Shown here piece after piece: positions 35,401 through 45,100 of a DNA stretch of 64,000 nucleotides. The notes below the pieces were generated by a model. It made no database searches. It was not told the DNA's origin and saw nothing but the letters and a program-made list of their open reading frames with translations. This DNA is from Owenia fusiformis (Eukaryota > Annelida > Polychaeta > Sabellida > Oweniidae), in the NCBI GenBank assembly GCA_903813345.2, contig CAIIXF020000002.1, positions 34,120,109-34,184,108 on the forward strand, given 5' to 3'. The stretch's first letter is position 1, and each line of letters starts with the position of its first letter. The translations under genes and the position numbers were made by a program.

Positions 35401-38400
35401 CTGAAATTGAGACCCATCCTAAATGTATTGATATACTCTATTTATTATATTGTATTGCTCATGAGTGTTCCAAGCGCAAACATCGAACACCCGAGGATCT
35501 AACCCTCCTCAACGGGTACCCTGTTAAATTATGTAAATAAATGGAAGACAGCTTGGGCTTGAGGCAGCCACATACATGCATCATTACAAGTGGTTTAATT
35601 AACTTAATATCAACAGTCATCTCTGGAAGAAACATAATAACATTAAATTGAAAATCAACGTATCAAGTGTATTTGACACAATGAGTAAACCCAGAACATT
35701 TGGTTCAGGTCAGAATACTTCGGCAAGAGTCGGAATACTTGGATAGCCAAGAATACTAGGAGCTTCACATACGTTTTAAGACTGGCACACAACGAAGGTC
35801 TTTTCTGGTTCATAGTGAAATGTATTGTTTCTTGATACGTTTCGAACTGCAATGCAAAGAGATGCAGGTATCACTGGTGATCCACTCGATTACGCTGGTT
35901 ACCAGCACATTGCTGTGAACCGTTTTGGTAACAAAATGTCGGAACGTCGAAGGCACGATTTTCTTTTTTCCTTATTTCACGCGTTGTAGGCAGAATCCCC
36001 ACGACGTTTTTTCTCACAACGTGCATCAGTATCATATGTTTTAGAAAATGTACATGTTTGCGAAAAAATAGCTCAGAGGACAACAGAATCGATTTACTTC
36101 CTCACGTAACTTACATAAACGGTTTTTCGAAAAACAGTTAAGATCTGCACTTTAACCCAAACCGTTTATGTAACTTAAGTGAGGAAGTTAATCGACGATT
36201 ATGTTGTCTTCTGAACTATTTGTTCGCAAATATGTACACTTTCTTAAACATATGATACTGATACACGTTTGTGTTAAAAAATGTCATGGGAATTCTGCCT
36301 ACAACATGTAAAATAAGGAAACGAGAAAAATCGTACCTTCCGGATGTTCCGACATTTTGTTACCAAAACGAACCGTTTTGGTAACCAGCGTAATCGAGTG
36401 GATCACCAGTGGGTATACGTGAAAAATTATGCCAAATACATTTTCAAATTAGACATGTTAAAGTTCGTGTGGGACTCTATACCGCAATATCAAGGATGTT
36501 TTAAGACAATATGATACTCTTCCATGCAAATATATCGAGAATACATACGGGATGCAACGTACCCAGCATACCACTACAGCTTGTAACAATGCCATAATGA
36601 GGTTTATATCTAATACTGAGAAGTTTATCATCTATTTAAATTAAATAGATACAAAAGAGCGAATTTGTTTTAGCAGTCAAAGTCATACATTAAGAAAACT
36701 TGATATTACAGCACGGTATTTTTAAAAGAATTCCTAAAAACCGTTATAAAATAAGGAATTGATCCTCTTCAAACGCCATTGTATTAAGTCTATTCAAAAC
36801 TACTAATTATGGCGTTTTGTACATTCCAGCCGAAATATGGGAAGCCATGTTGCAAGAGGAGAGTCGCAAAGCCGAAGAACTCATCAGTCGCTACACAGAG
36901 AAAATAAAAGTGCTGAATGTGAGTAGACCCAAAAATAGGCATTTCTCATCAATCGTGTCTGCTTTTCGTGAACCCACACGAAGCTTTAGGTGTATATCAG
37001 CTAGTCATACTTTGTAGCAGAAATGATTGAAATCATACGTTATAGCTGTTTTATGTCACCACCGTAAGTGGTCACATATTGTTAGTCTCTAGCTTTTTGT
37101 GGACGGAGTTCGGTGCCCGTCGGTCGCTGTTCGGAGTTTGGAGTCTTTAACAATTTGCAATAATTTACAAGGTGGTGACATTATTGTCATGTTCATGTCG
37201 TGTTCAAACTACCAATACGTTCATATTATTTCTGTCTTGAAGCTGTACAAATAACACTTTAACCGATAGGTGGCATGAGAGATTGAACTGATCTTATTGA
37301 TAGATACGTTCGCAACGTTAACTTCTTCAATATGTCTTTTTATAGCTCGTCCAATTATAAAAATGACAAATTGAAACGTCTGATAGTAACTGGCAAGATC
37401 ATTATTTTAATATACACCCAGAGTAACCTTTCTGAATAAATGAGCAATTCATCTGATCAGCGGAGGAAACCTATAAGGACCAATTTTACAGATGTGTTGA
37501 TAAGAGCAACCCGTCATCCTTGACTCCTGTCTTATTATTTTCCTTGATCGGTAATGAATACACTACGAGATGGAAATACAATATATTCAACAAATGAGGT
37601 CGACGTTGTCGTAAAAAAATCAAAAGAGAGTTTAAAACTTGCAATCTTTTTCACAACTTAAACGCGAATGGAAAATATTTAAGCGATCTATTTGTTTGGG
37701 CGATTGGTCATAGGTATAGGTTGCATGTATATCCAGAACTTGGTTTAATTTAAAAATGTCAAAAATAATTTAACTCTAACCCTAAGACCATGAATATGTG
37801 TGTTAAAATATCAAAAAATGAATTCCATAAATACATTAAACTTGTGTGTCAAAAAATGAAAAATATATTTAACCCTTGGTCTTTGAATTTTTTTATTGTT
37901 TTGATACTGCCGAAGTTCTGGATATACCTCATAGGTTGGCGTTTCAATTTTTATGCAAGCTTAAACTCTCTTATATTTCTACATGGTCTCAAAAATACAT
38001 GCTTATTGGTATAAGGCATATTGTTTATATGGAACGCGAATGCGTGCCTTGATTCATGTTATCTGAGAACATTGTATTTTTGCAGTTATGAAATTTTCCT
38101 TTTTAAATTATGGCAAAATCCCTTTTTGTACTCTACGTAATCTACGCAGACTATGATTTATCATATCCATTTCATTTTCTTCAGATCGAAGCTGAGACGT
38201 ATCATGAATTTAGCAACAACGCTGGCCACGCCATTGTGAAATATTCTGAGAAACACGATGCTTCTATGATAGTAATGGGATCACGTGGTCTAGGTGCTAT
38301 CAGACGGACGTTTCTCGGGAGCGTCAGTGATTACGTTCTGCATCATGCAAATTTACCCGTTCTCGTCATTCCAAAGAAAAACAATGCTAAAGCCACATAG
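23375..38400 (+). CDS. Universal stress protein (UspA-fold), 4 exons, 160 aa
   Basis: Exons: 23375-23450, 34437-34538, 36830-36918 and 38185-38400; phases close in frame at each GT-AG junction. The product is a single UspA domain of normal family length. Near the N-terminus is the strand RIVVIPVD with the conserved Asp15. After it come AFNWYIDNIH (helix 1), IHIIHVGEP (strand 2) and an exon-3 helix (EIWEAMLQEESRKAEELI). Exon 4 carries IVMGSRG, then GS, fitting the ATP-binding pattern G-2x-G-9x-G-S (Gly121, Gly124, Gly134, Ser135), and ends with LPVLVIPK. Family knowledge: cytosolic nucleotide-binding dimers linked to stress response, without a defined reaction. The start has a good context (CAAGATGG). 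Intron 1 is 11 kb and full of transposon debris. An AATAAA follows at 38690. No signal peptide. Family assignment is very secure; the specific role is unknown. Confidence 0.93.
24022..25034. mobile_element. About 1-kb near-perfect palindrome
   Basis: Arms of about 490 bp (24022 to about 24510, and about 24548 to 25034) are inverse copies. Outer ends read ATAATCACGGGGTACC and GGTACCCCGTGATAA. The spacer is only about 35-40 bp. Each arm contains a similar open frame read outward from the centre (minus at 23951-24217, plus at 24840-25109), but these have no recognisable domain and run past the arm ends. Either a foldback transposon or a recent inverted duplication. Confidence 0.75.
25689..25862. 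mobile_element. Small foldback MITE, copy A (CCTCAGTCAC ends)
   Basis: About 174 bp, ending AATGTGACTGAGG. It contains GCCGTAG-, CGTACGGTTGCCGT- and GGATAAGCAG-like blocks shared, in inverted orientation, with 26604-26774. The left end is decayed. Confidence 0.5.
26604..26774. mobile_element. Small foldback MITE, copy B (GCCTCAGTSAYATT ends)
   Basis: The left end GCCTCAGTCACATTCGATCG is the inverse of the right end (complement GCCTCAGTGATATTTGCTTC). Similarity between the two arms extends about 60 bp through ACGGC, CGTA and AGCTTC-CAAAATC words. Opposite orientation to copy A, 740 bp upstream. Confidence 0.6.
26775..26870 (+). repeat. Two-copy direct repeat (AGCCTTGGAAACTAC)
   Basis: AGCCTTGGAAACTAC followed by a G-rich word and TTA-ATTTTGA occurs twice, about 46 bases apart. 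Confidence 0.5.
27257..27795 (+). repeat. (TATGG)n pentanucleotide satellite
   Basis: About 540 bp of GGTAT units with interspersed variants (GGTAC, GATAC, GTGTACTGGTAT). It keeps open frames on both strands (for example 27222-27917 minus and 27384-27815 plus) made only of Tyr/His/Pro/Ile or Met/Val/Trp/Tyr repeats. These are by-products of the 5-bp repeat without stop codons, not genes. Confidence 0.95.
28620..28845 (-). mobile_element. tRNA-derived SINE, body (3' part)
   Basis: Read on the minus strand. A B-box GGGTTCGATTCCC (28796-28808) is followed by CACTAGAAAC, which can pair with GTTTC at 29668. A unique body ends in an ATAAAATAAA-type tail near 28625. Without the inserted MITE the tRNA-like head is about 71 nt (28787-28845 plus 29657-29668), a normal tRNA size. 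Confidence 0.55.
28843..29656. mobile_element. Harbinger-like MITE, copy 3 (element 28846-29653)
   Basis: 808 bp in the same orientation as copy 2. TTA flanks both sides (28843-28845 and 29654-29656), an exact 3-bp duplication as for PIF/Harbinger. Ends CCCCCCTATCACACC and GGTGTGATAGTAGGG; internal terminus copy at 29244-29262. It sits inside the A-box region of a SINE. Confidence 0.8.
29654..29676 (-). mobile_element. tRNA-derived SINE, head (5' part)
   Basis: The minus strand reads GGGGTTTCGCGTGGCTAA; joined across the MITE it gives CGTGGCTAACGACCCG, which fits a polymerase III A-box (TGGC-N2-A...). The 5' limit is not certain. Confidence 0.5.
29677..31559. other. Intron stretch without recognised content
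   Basis: No exon, RNA gene or repeat end was recognised; the open frame at 30157-30402 lacks any motif. Confidence 0.35.
31562..32634 (-). mobile_element. Tc1/mariner-superfamily relic (CAGGGTGTCCGGAAAGTAA ends)
   Basis: Inverted ends of about 35 bp: CAGGGTGTCCGGAAAGTAAA (31562) and TTTACTTTCCGGACACCCTG (ending 32634), with TA before the left end. The expected TA on the right is not intact (TGTATA). The interior holds a broken transposase on the minus strand. No intact copy is here, so this element cannot move by itself. Confidence 0.75.
31945..32200 (-). pseudogene. Broken mariner-type transposase, C-terminal part
   Basis: Minus-strand fragments in different frames follow the order of a mariner-superfamily catalytic domain: ILHLHNAPIHKAKK at about 32160-32200 (the family has D-N-A-P-x-H; the catalytic Asp is replaced by His), then SPD-like residues near 32100, LLDFYLNDHLK at 32061-32087, and QLEANVISNLRWTA at about 31990-32040. 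The spacing between the two catalytic positions is about 35 residues, near the family's 34. At least two frameshifts and several stops make it a pseudogene. Confidence 0.6.
32643..33667. mobile_element. Inverted-repeat element with about 200-bp ends (TACGAGGGTTGATCATAAAG)
   Basis: TA target sites at 32641-32642 and 33668-33669 flank ends CGAGGGTTGATCATAAAGTT and the complement. Similarity of the arms runs about 200 bp inward to GGTGCC/CCCCGGG (32640-32840 against 33476-33667). The 630-bp centre has no transposase motif. Probably a non-autonomous Tc1/mariner element. It begins only 8 bases after the preceding element. Confidence 0.75.
33760..34086. mobile_element. Decayed copy of the CACTGGTGATCC foldback family
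   Basis: Shares with 35872-36411 the blocks TTTGTTACGTAAATGG / ACGTAACGAAAGTGAG, CGACGATT-T-TTGTCATCTGAAC, TATTTGTTCGCAAA and CCGACATTTTGTTACGGAAA, and ends TGGATTACCAGTG. The left arm is largely decayed. Confidence 0.5.
34437..34538 (+). CDS. Universal stress protein exon 2
   Basis: Preceded by the acceptor TTTCTTTCCAG and followed by ACA|GTAAGT. Encodes residues 27-59, YIDNIHSSQHRIHIIHVGEP and onward, with the split codons Trp26 and Thr60 at its edges. Confidence 0.9.
35872..36411. mobile_element. Foldback MITE (CACTGGTGATCCACTCG ends)
   Basis: 540 bp, almost wholly palindromic: arms of about 245 bp with outer sequence CACTGGTGATCCACTCGATT and its complement. GGTAT stands directly on both sides (35867-35871 and 36412-36416), a 5-bp target duplication. 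Lies in intron 2 of the stress-protein gene. Superfamily not assigned. Confidence 0.75.
36830..36918 (+). CDS. Universal stress protein exon 3
   Basis: Acceptor ACATTCCAG, donor AAT|GTGAGT. Encodes residues 61-89, a charged amphipathic helix (EIWEAMLQEESRKAEELISR), the usual long helix of UspA domains after the variable loop. Confidence 0.9.
37053..37181. mobile_element. Possible very small MITE in intron 3
   Basis: ATGTCACCACC at 37053 and GGTGGTGACAT ending 37181 are exact inverse 11-mers bounding 129 bp. No duplication was resolved. Confidence 0.35.
38185..38400 (+). CDS. Universal stress protein exon 4 (ATP-binding motif, stop)
   Basis: Acceptor TTTTCTTCAG. Encodes residues 90-160 ending in TAG, with VMGSRGLGAIRRTFLGSVSD, the nucleotide-binding loop, and VLVIPKK at the end. 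Confidence 0.93.
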   Translation: MEAETYHEFSNNAGHAIVKYSEKHDASMIVMGSRGLGAIRRTFLGSVSDYVLHHANLPVLVIPKKNNAKAT

Positions 38401-38689
38401 AGTAAGAGTAGTTCTAAATATGACGATCATCATTGCTTCGATCTCGAGTCTAACAAGAGATCGGAAATTACCTTTAGTGAACAATTTGTAATGTATCCTG
38501 CGGAGGTTCCTGGCAGCTTATCCAGAACAATAGGATTGCAATACAATATAAGGATTTTTCAATAGATGTGTTATTCAATAGATGTTTTTCAATAGAGGTA
38601 TACAATTTGATAGACATCTTGACAACACAATACTTTACCAGCAAAAAGGATCACAATCCATCGAACGCGACATTAAATGTATCTGTTCA

Positions 38690-38695
38690 AATAAA
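38690..38695 (+). terminator. Poly(A) signal AATAAA, universal stress protein gene
   Basis: AATAAA 290 bases after the stop codon; the first canonical hexamer downstream that was seen. Confidence 0.5.
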
Positions 38696-38700
38696 CACTC

Positions 38701-41110
38701 TTCAGCATGTGAAAATAGGGAGTTGACCCATCGTGTCACCACTTCACCGTTCATTCGAATCAAATATTATCCATAAATTAAAAACACATTAAAGTAATAT
38801 TTCATCGCCGCGGTTGTATCAAAAATGTGTAAATATTGACCGCCGAAGGACAACAAGCCCCTTGAAAACCTATTAAATTTTATTTTATTTAAGGAGATAT
38901 AAACAGTAAAAAATATGACGATCATTATGAAGTCATTTTCGAACAAAATGCTCAGTATGAACCTTTAGAAGGAGTCGGGACAGAGTCATGCTGCTGAATA
39001 ACGGTAATATGGCTAAATTCACATCCCGGGATACACATGTACATTCCAAGTTGCAAAAACACAGTTATCAGAATACTGTTACTCCTACGGTTTAAGATCC
39101 CTCGATATGCAGTATGGAATAAAAACTCCCGCAAACGGATAAATGGATATTAAGAACATTTAACAACATCAAATAATTTGTTTTCCAATATGCCTCGCAA
39201 AAATGAATTACAATCCAAATCGACATTTCAATAACGAACGATTTGATGTATCATGTGTCCCATATGCTTTTAAAAGTCGCAAGTCACATTATTTGTGATC
39301 TATTATTGGTTTTAATAATTAATATAATCAGTACGACGAAACATCATAGTGTCACATGTCACGTGATTACATTATGTATTCTAGACTCATCTACACACCC
39401 ACCATAATAATATTGGCTTAACATAAAGTAGAATACCAAGGCTGATGCACTTAACTTACTAACATCACAGAATGAATTTTTATGATCTATATGTACAGAC
39501 ATAAACTATAAAAATATTATTGTATGTCTCTCTTTCTCTCTGCTGCATAATGAATCTTATTTTCGATCGTATTAACCTAAGATTACCTTGGCGAGGACTA
39601 TACATTATTCCATAGATCAATCCAGCCCCATGCTTTTTGAAACGAGCGACATTCTTATTGTTTACACACTTCATTTGTTTACAAACATTCAGAAGAAGTT
39701 GTTCCTTCGAATAATTTACAATTCTTAACATTAGAAAATGTAAACATCAAATATGTATAAAATAATAAACTCGTAAAACTATTAAAAGATTTAATATATT
39801 TGTGTTCTTATTATTATATTCATTTTTTATAATCTTAAAAGATTGATACCTTGAACAAAATTTAAAACAAAGGGTTATATAAGTGTCTGACCATGCGCAG
39901 TACAGATGTATAGAGGTTATATACAGGCCCCTCGGGAAATATCATAATGTCCCTCGGAATAAACCCATGTTCAATACCAAACAGTAAATACGCTTTTTAT
40001 CCCATGATATTTATGAATTTTTGATGAATCGTTTTATTTCAGAATCAATATCTGATTTTTGCATGATAAAAATACTGTATTTTCGGTGAACAAAAATATG
40101 ACTTAACTTTTTGACATTTTGAAATATAAAATCTTCATTGTATGACATCAACACATCAAAATAAAAAAATCAACAATACGGTACACATATTAAAAGTATT
40201 AGACTGTAAGACTGTCATTAGACTGTACACAGTGTTTATTGCAGATAGCAAACACATTGAGGTTATTGCTTCTGTGAACTATTACTGTCTCTGTCAGAGC
40301 ATGATGATGGAATAACAATTCGCCTATGTTTAAAAAACTTACTTGACTTCACACTGCACACCTTTTGTAAATATCTTTTTTACATGAGAACACCATTCCA
40401 GCTCGCTATACCGACCAAATTGAGCGAAATAGTGTTGTTTCGCGAGAGGTATTGGATGGTGAATACGATTTCCGTAAGGGATTGGGAGGGACTATACCAT
40501 TCTTTTTAATATCAATTAAATATATTCCTTGCTGTTATTCACCCCGTGGGTTAAATGCTCCGTAATACTTCCGTTTTCATTGGGAGATAAAGTTTTCATT
40601 TGAATGCAATAACGCACTTCATATATTTTGCTGAAAACCGCATTGTAAAGCTCTTATAATAATCATGATTGTCGTGATAATTGCAGCAGAATATACTGTA
40701 CTCCAGATCGCGACCGATTCGAAGTCATAGTTCGTTGAAAATGTATTTTTGGATATATGGGCCAAGATTTATCAAAACGGATAATGATTTTCTCATAATA
40801 AACATTGGAATATAATTTCTCAGGGATTCAGGGAGCTTTGAGTGCCCGATGTAATCAAATGGGATGCTTTTAATGGCACTCCATTATCAAGTGATACAAT
40901 TAACATTGTTTTTTTTTAATTAGTAACCCCGAATGACAATATATTATAACTTTCTAGTACAGATTTAATCGTTTATATCCTCACATATCCATATTCAGTT
41001 TGCTGCTGAAACATCATAAACATCGTCGTGACAACAATATTAAAATATTTTTGAATGCTGAGAGGCAATTAAATTCACTAAATTTTAGGCGTTCCTCATG
41101 ATTTGCATAT
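38701..41110. other. Intergenic stretch between stress-protein and ZP genes
   Basis: AT-rich; no exon or transposon end recognised. Open frames such as 38952-39134 and 39480-39731 are motif-free. Confidence 0.35.
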
Positions 41111-41117
41111 CACGGCA

Positions 41118-41124
41118 TATAAAT
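41118..41124 (+). promoter_or_regulatory. TATA box of the ZP gene (predicted)
   Basis: TATAAAT lies about 30 bases before the start of a short stretch that ends in a good splice donor (AACAAG|GTAAGT at 41191). This is the expected layout for a promoter plus a short 5' UTR exon. Confidence 0.45.
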
Positions 41125-41147
41125 TGCTGATAGTTCAAACTGTCCTT

Positions 41148-41191
41148 ATAAGGTGGCTTATCCAGTTGCGAATTAAAGCTCCGATAACAAG
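41148..41191 (+). other. Predicted 5' UTR exon of the ZP gene
   Basis: The end is set by the donor AACAAG|GTAAGTAG; the start is estimated from the TATA box spacing. It would join to the acceptor ACTTTCAG at 42118, seven bases before the ATG. Confidence 0.4.
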
Positions 41192-42125
41192 GTAAGTAGA
41201 AACATTTTCGCAAAATATAAATTCAGACAATTGAAAAGTTTCTTGTTTTTGAAAATTAGTTGCATTGCTCTGATGAAATTTAGTCGAAGTTTGTAATCTT
41301 AGAAAGTTTATAATAAATTTGTTTAACTATTTAAACGAGAAATAGTAACTTTTTTATGAAACAGAAATTGTAGTTGTATTATTGCAGCTGTTGTAAAAGT
41401 GTGTTAAAAGGTAATTGACTTTTGATTTTCGCATTTTGGTTTTGGTATTTGAAATGCCTTTGATATGGTTTTAGTGTTTGATTTGCTTTTCATGAAGTGA
41501 AATCGGCTGCTCAATTGATATGTTACTAATTTATTGGGGGGAGGGTTGGCACTCGTTTGTTATTAAGTTTTTTAACAATGCAGTAAACTTATTTTGTTAT
41601 TGATATATTGCTAAAGAACACTAAAAAATTTTAACTTACATTTTCCTCGTCTATGCGACAACTGTTATACTTTACGGCAAACCATTTGATTTTTGATTTT
41701 CATGAGAACTATGATAGATATGTAACTATATGTAAATATATAGAACTAGATATGTAAATTGAATTTATGAATACATTCACTTTTTTCCGTTCATCACTAA
41801 CAAAATGTCGGAGATTCGTGATAAATATAATAACTTTATTTAATAAATCCCTTGTGAAACCTTTATAAACACCTGGTTGTATATACTGAAGATGACGCAA
41901 GAGCCGATTAAAGATTTGATACTTGGATTAAAAAAAACTTTGGCCTTTAGAAGTCCTTTTTCAAAACTCTGTATAAAATTTTGGCGTGCATAAATATTAA
42001 CTTTTAGAAACCATTTTTGATAATTTGTCGTCAATTCTAGACCCACATTTGTAAAGATTGGAGGAATATATTCTTATGATATACGTGTGATTAACAGTAG
42101 AACATTATATACTTTCAGTCTAAAT

Positions 42126-42170
42126 ATGAAGAATTTGGTATTACTGAGTATTCTCGCTGTATGCCTTCAG
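42126..42170 (+). CDS. ZP gene exon 1 (signal peptide)
   Basis: 15 codons, MKNLVLLSILAVCLQ, phase 0; donor CAG|GTATGT. The ATG is the first in the exon after the acceptor at 42118. Confidence 0.85.
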
Positions 42171-45100
42171 GTATGTTTGATAGATTTATATCAATTATAT
42201 ATTAATGTAACATACTCTACTTCATTTTGGAGTGAGAAGAAAAGAAAAGATGAAACATAATCGCTTCAGTGTTTTTCATTTATTTCTACGCCTAGCATCC
42301 AAACCTGACTATTTGCAAGTATTAGATACTAACAACTTGTTCCAAGTGTGTGCCGCAATGCATTTACATCTCTGTTATTAAACAGGAAGTTATTGTAAAT
42401 ATTTCACAAACTTCTGTTTTTATTCATGCAGGGGTGCTTCGGCAGAGTAGTAGTTACCAAGGATGATAGTAAGTCAATTCTTATTTATCCATTGTGAAAT
42501 AAAGAATAAATATCGATATTATGACTTATGGTGCAATAATTTACCGATAATTTTTCATTTATTAGAAAAACTTCAATCGCGTAGCTATCCAGGCTTTTTT
42601 GAGAACCAAGAATTGCCTGTAGGTCAATGAATTCCAACTTATAAACACTTGTTTTATGTATTATAATCAAAATATATTTATATTTGATTGGGCAGAATAA
42701 TATATGAACGAGCATTTTCAATTAACATAATGAAATGTCATAATCATATATCAGTTTAGAATATTGAATAATCAAGTAACTACATTTAAAATTAAAATCG
42801 CTTTCACGCTTTTAATGTATATAATAACAATTTTCTTTTGGATAATATTGTATATTTATGTTGTTTGTTTGTGTTCTTAGTCGGAGTCGTATGTGGCAAG
42901 GAGGATTCAGTGTTAGGGTTTGGTCCAATTAATATAACTATCGAAATACCGAATAATCTTTGGGATGCTAGTAACTACACCATCTATGCATTCGAAAACA
43001 CAAGCTGTGCGTTTACTCCTGAAACAACCGATGGTTTGAATCCACTTATTAGCGATAACTCTTCATATTTCAATTCATACAAGCTGGGTTTGGAGCCCCA
43101 GGTTATTGCCGAGGGTGATGAAGGAACATGTGGCGTTAAGCGAATTGTAAGTTCAATGAGAATTTCAGAAAAACAAACTTAAGGTATATGATAAATATGA
43201 AACGAATGGATACGTTTAATTGACTTCTTTGCATCCGGAACTTCTCAGAGGGAACTCTTGTAAATGGGCTAATCGTGTGAGTTAACTACAATACATTTGT
43301 TAGTTCTAAATAGTTTGCTTATCCTTAATGACAGAATCCCCTTACCAAGTTACTTGCGAGTTGATAGTTAGTGTTTATATTTCATTTCACGTTCAGTCAG
43401 CTCAGAAGTTGTCTGTAGACATTGCTGTCGTCGAAGGAGATCTGTTTACCACAAATGACAAAGTGTTCACTGTCACTTGCGACTACACACCTAAGAATAT
43501 AGATGGCAATGAAGTTGCGGAAGGAGATTTAATTCCGTAAGTCAATTGTGTTTTAGATGTTAGACTTGAATGGAGAATTCAAAGTGACCTGAGGTATATC
43601 TGTAAAACTAATACATACTTAATTGCATGTTGACTTTGTCAGAGTCGGAAAAGAGTCAGAAATTGAAATACTCCATTGTTTTCTAAGCTTGCTTCGACGG
43701 GCTCCACGTATATATGCGAGCGAGACTCCTCATTTAGCTATGGTACTACAGTTAAAAAAACAAGGTAGAATGGGGTCTGGAAACAACCCGTATAGAGAGC
43801 ACATAAGAAATGCTAACAAAAGATTTTGGCAAATATTGTCTGGTCTTTAGAAACTAGTATGTCCTCCTATGAAATTATACTTTTAACGACAAAACAGTCA
43901 TGCAATCATACAAAATCTAAACGAGCTAATTTCTTACGTTATTTTCTTTAAGGACTCCTCCAGAAATCGGAGGAACAGCCAGTCCAAATGATCTTGATCG
44001 AATCTACAACTTGGAATTAATAAATGCTGAAACTGGACGAGTTGTTGAGGGAAGTGTTCCAATTGGCACACCCGTGCAACTCAGAGTTAGAGCTGAGGGG
44101 GCAGATGAGGGGCAAAATGGGGGCGTTGGTAAGTAAATACAAACTAACACCTGCAATAAGTCAACATGCCAGAAATAAACCAAATGGTCTAAAATTTTAA
44201 ATTTTGAAATTTTAAAATCAATGTTATAATATGCAGTGTATAGTTTACAAATTAATTTAATTAAACTATAATATGTGCGGCATTGACCATGTATGAAGAT
44301 ACATAGTATCGAGGTGATAATAACCAAGTAAGCAGCTGTAAAAGTGTGTAGTTGAATTTATCTTAAAATTACTTAAAGGTGCAACAAGTAGTGCAGAGGG
44401 ACCATTCAACGATCATGGACAAGTGTCAAAATATATTTAAGTTTGAATATTTCATCAAGACCAGCATCTATTTTTATTTTCTACAAAGAAACCCCCTAGA
44501 TGCCGTAATGCCGTAATTGATAGTTTATCCATACATGTTAAGAAAATAGGTATGTCGAAGAAGATGTTAAGCCAACTGTTGCCTTGATAGCTCAGAAAAA
44601 GTTAAAATGCTCCTATTTTCTCTCTACAAGCCTTATTGCCCCTTTAAATTGCTACTTGTAGAATGCACTTGCCTCGATGGCTCAATACATTAGATTTAAT
44701 TCAGCCATTTAAATATATGAGCCATATATATGTACTTTTTTTATATATTATGTATATACAACTTTTATATTACATGGTTAAATAATAACATGCCTCCTAC
44801 ATATTACTTATCTTGTCTTATACAGCGGATGATGAAAATGGTCTACAGGTTTCATCATGCACAGCTACCAACAGCGAGGGTAAAAATACAGTTACTCTCA
44901 TATCCGATTAGTAAGTACACACTATTTAATATATATCAAAGAGGTAGAAATTCTAAACGCTATTTTTGAGTTATCATCAAAAATAATCGCTGTACAGCAC
45001 CAGTCACGCTGCTGTACCCGACCTGTCATTAAATGCCTTAACCTCTCTAATGACTCGTTTTGAAAATAAACGATAAAGTTGTTTTGAAAAGTTTTTCGGT

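Noticed and set aside
38110-38184. Upstream extension of stress-protein exon 4 (MAKSLFVLYVIYADYD...)
   Set aside because: It is intron read-through; the acceptor TTTTCTTCAG at 38184 and phase 0 joining give the proper UspA sequence.
42838-42880. ATG at 42838 as start of the ZP protein
   Set aside because: It reads through the intron before exon 3; exons 1 and 2 supply a proper signal peptide in phase.
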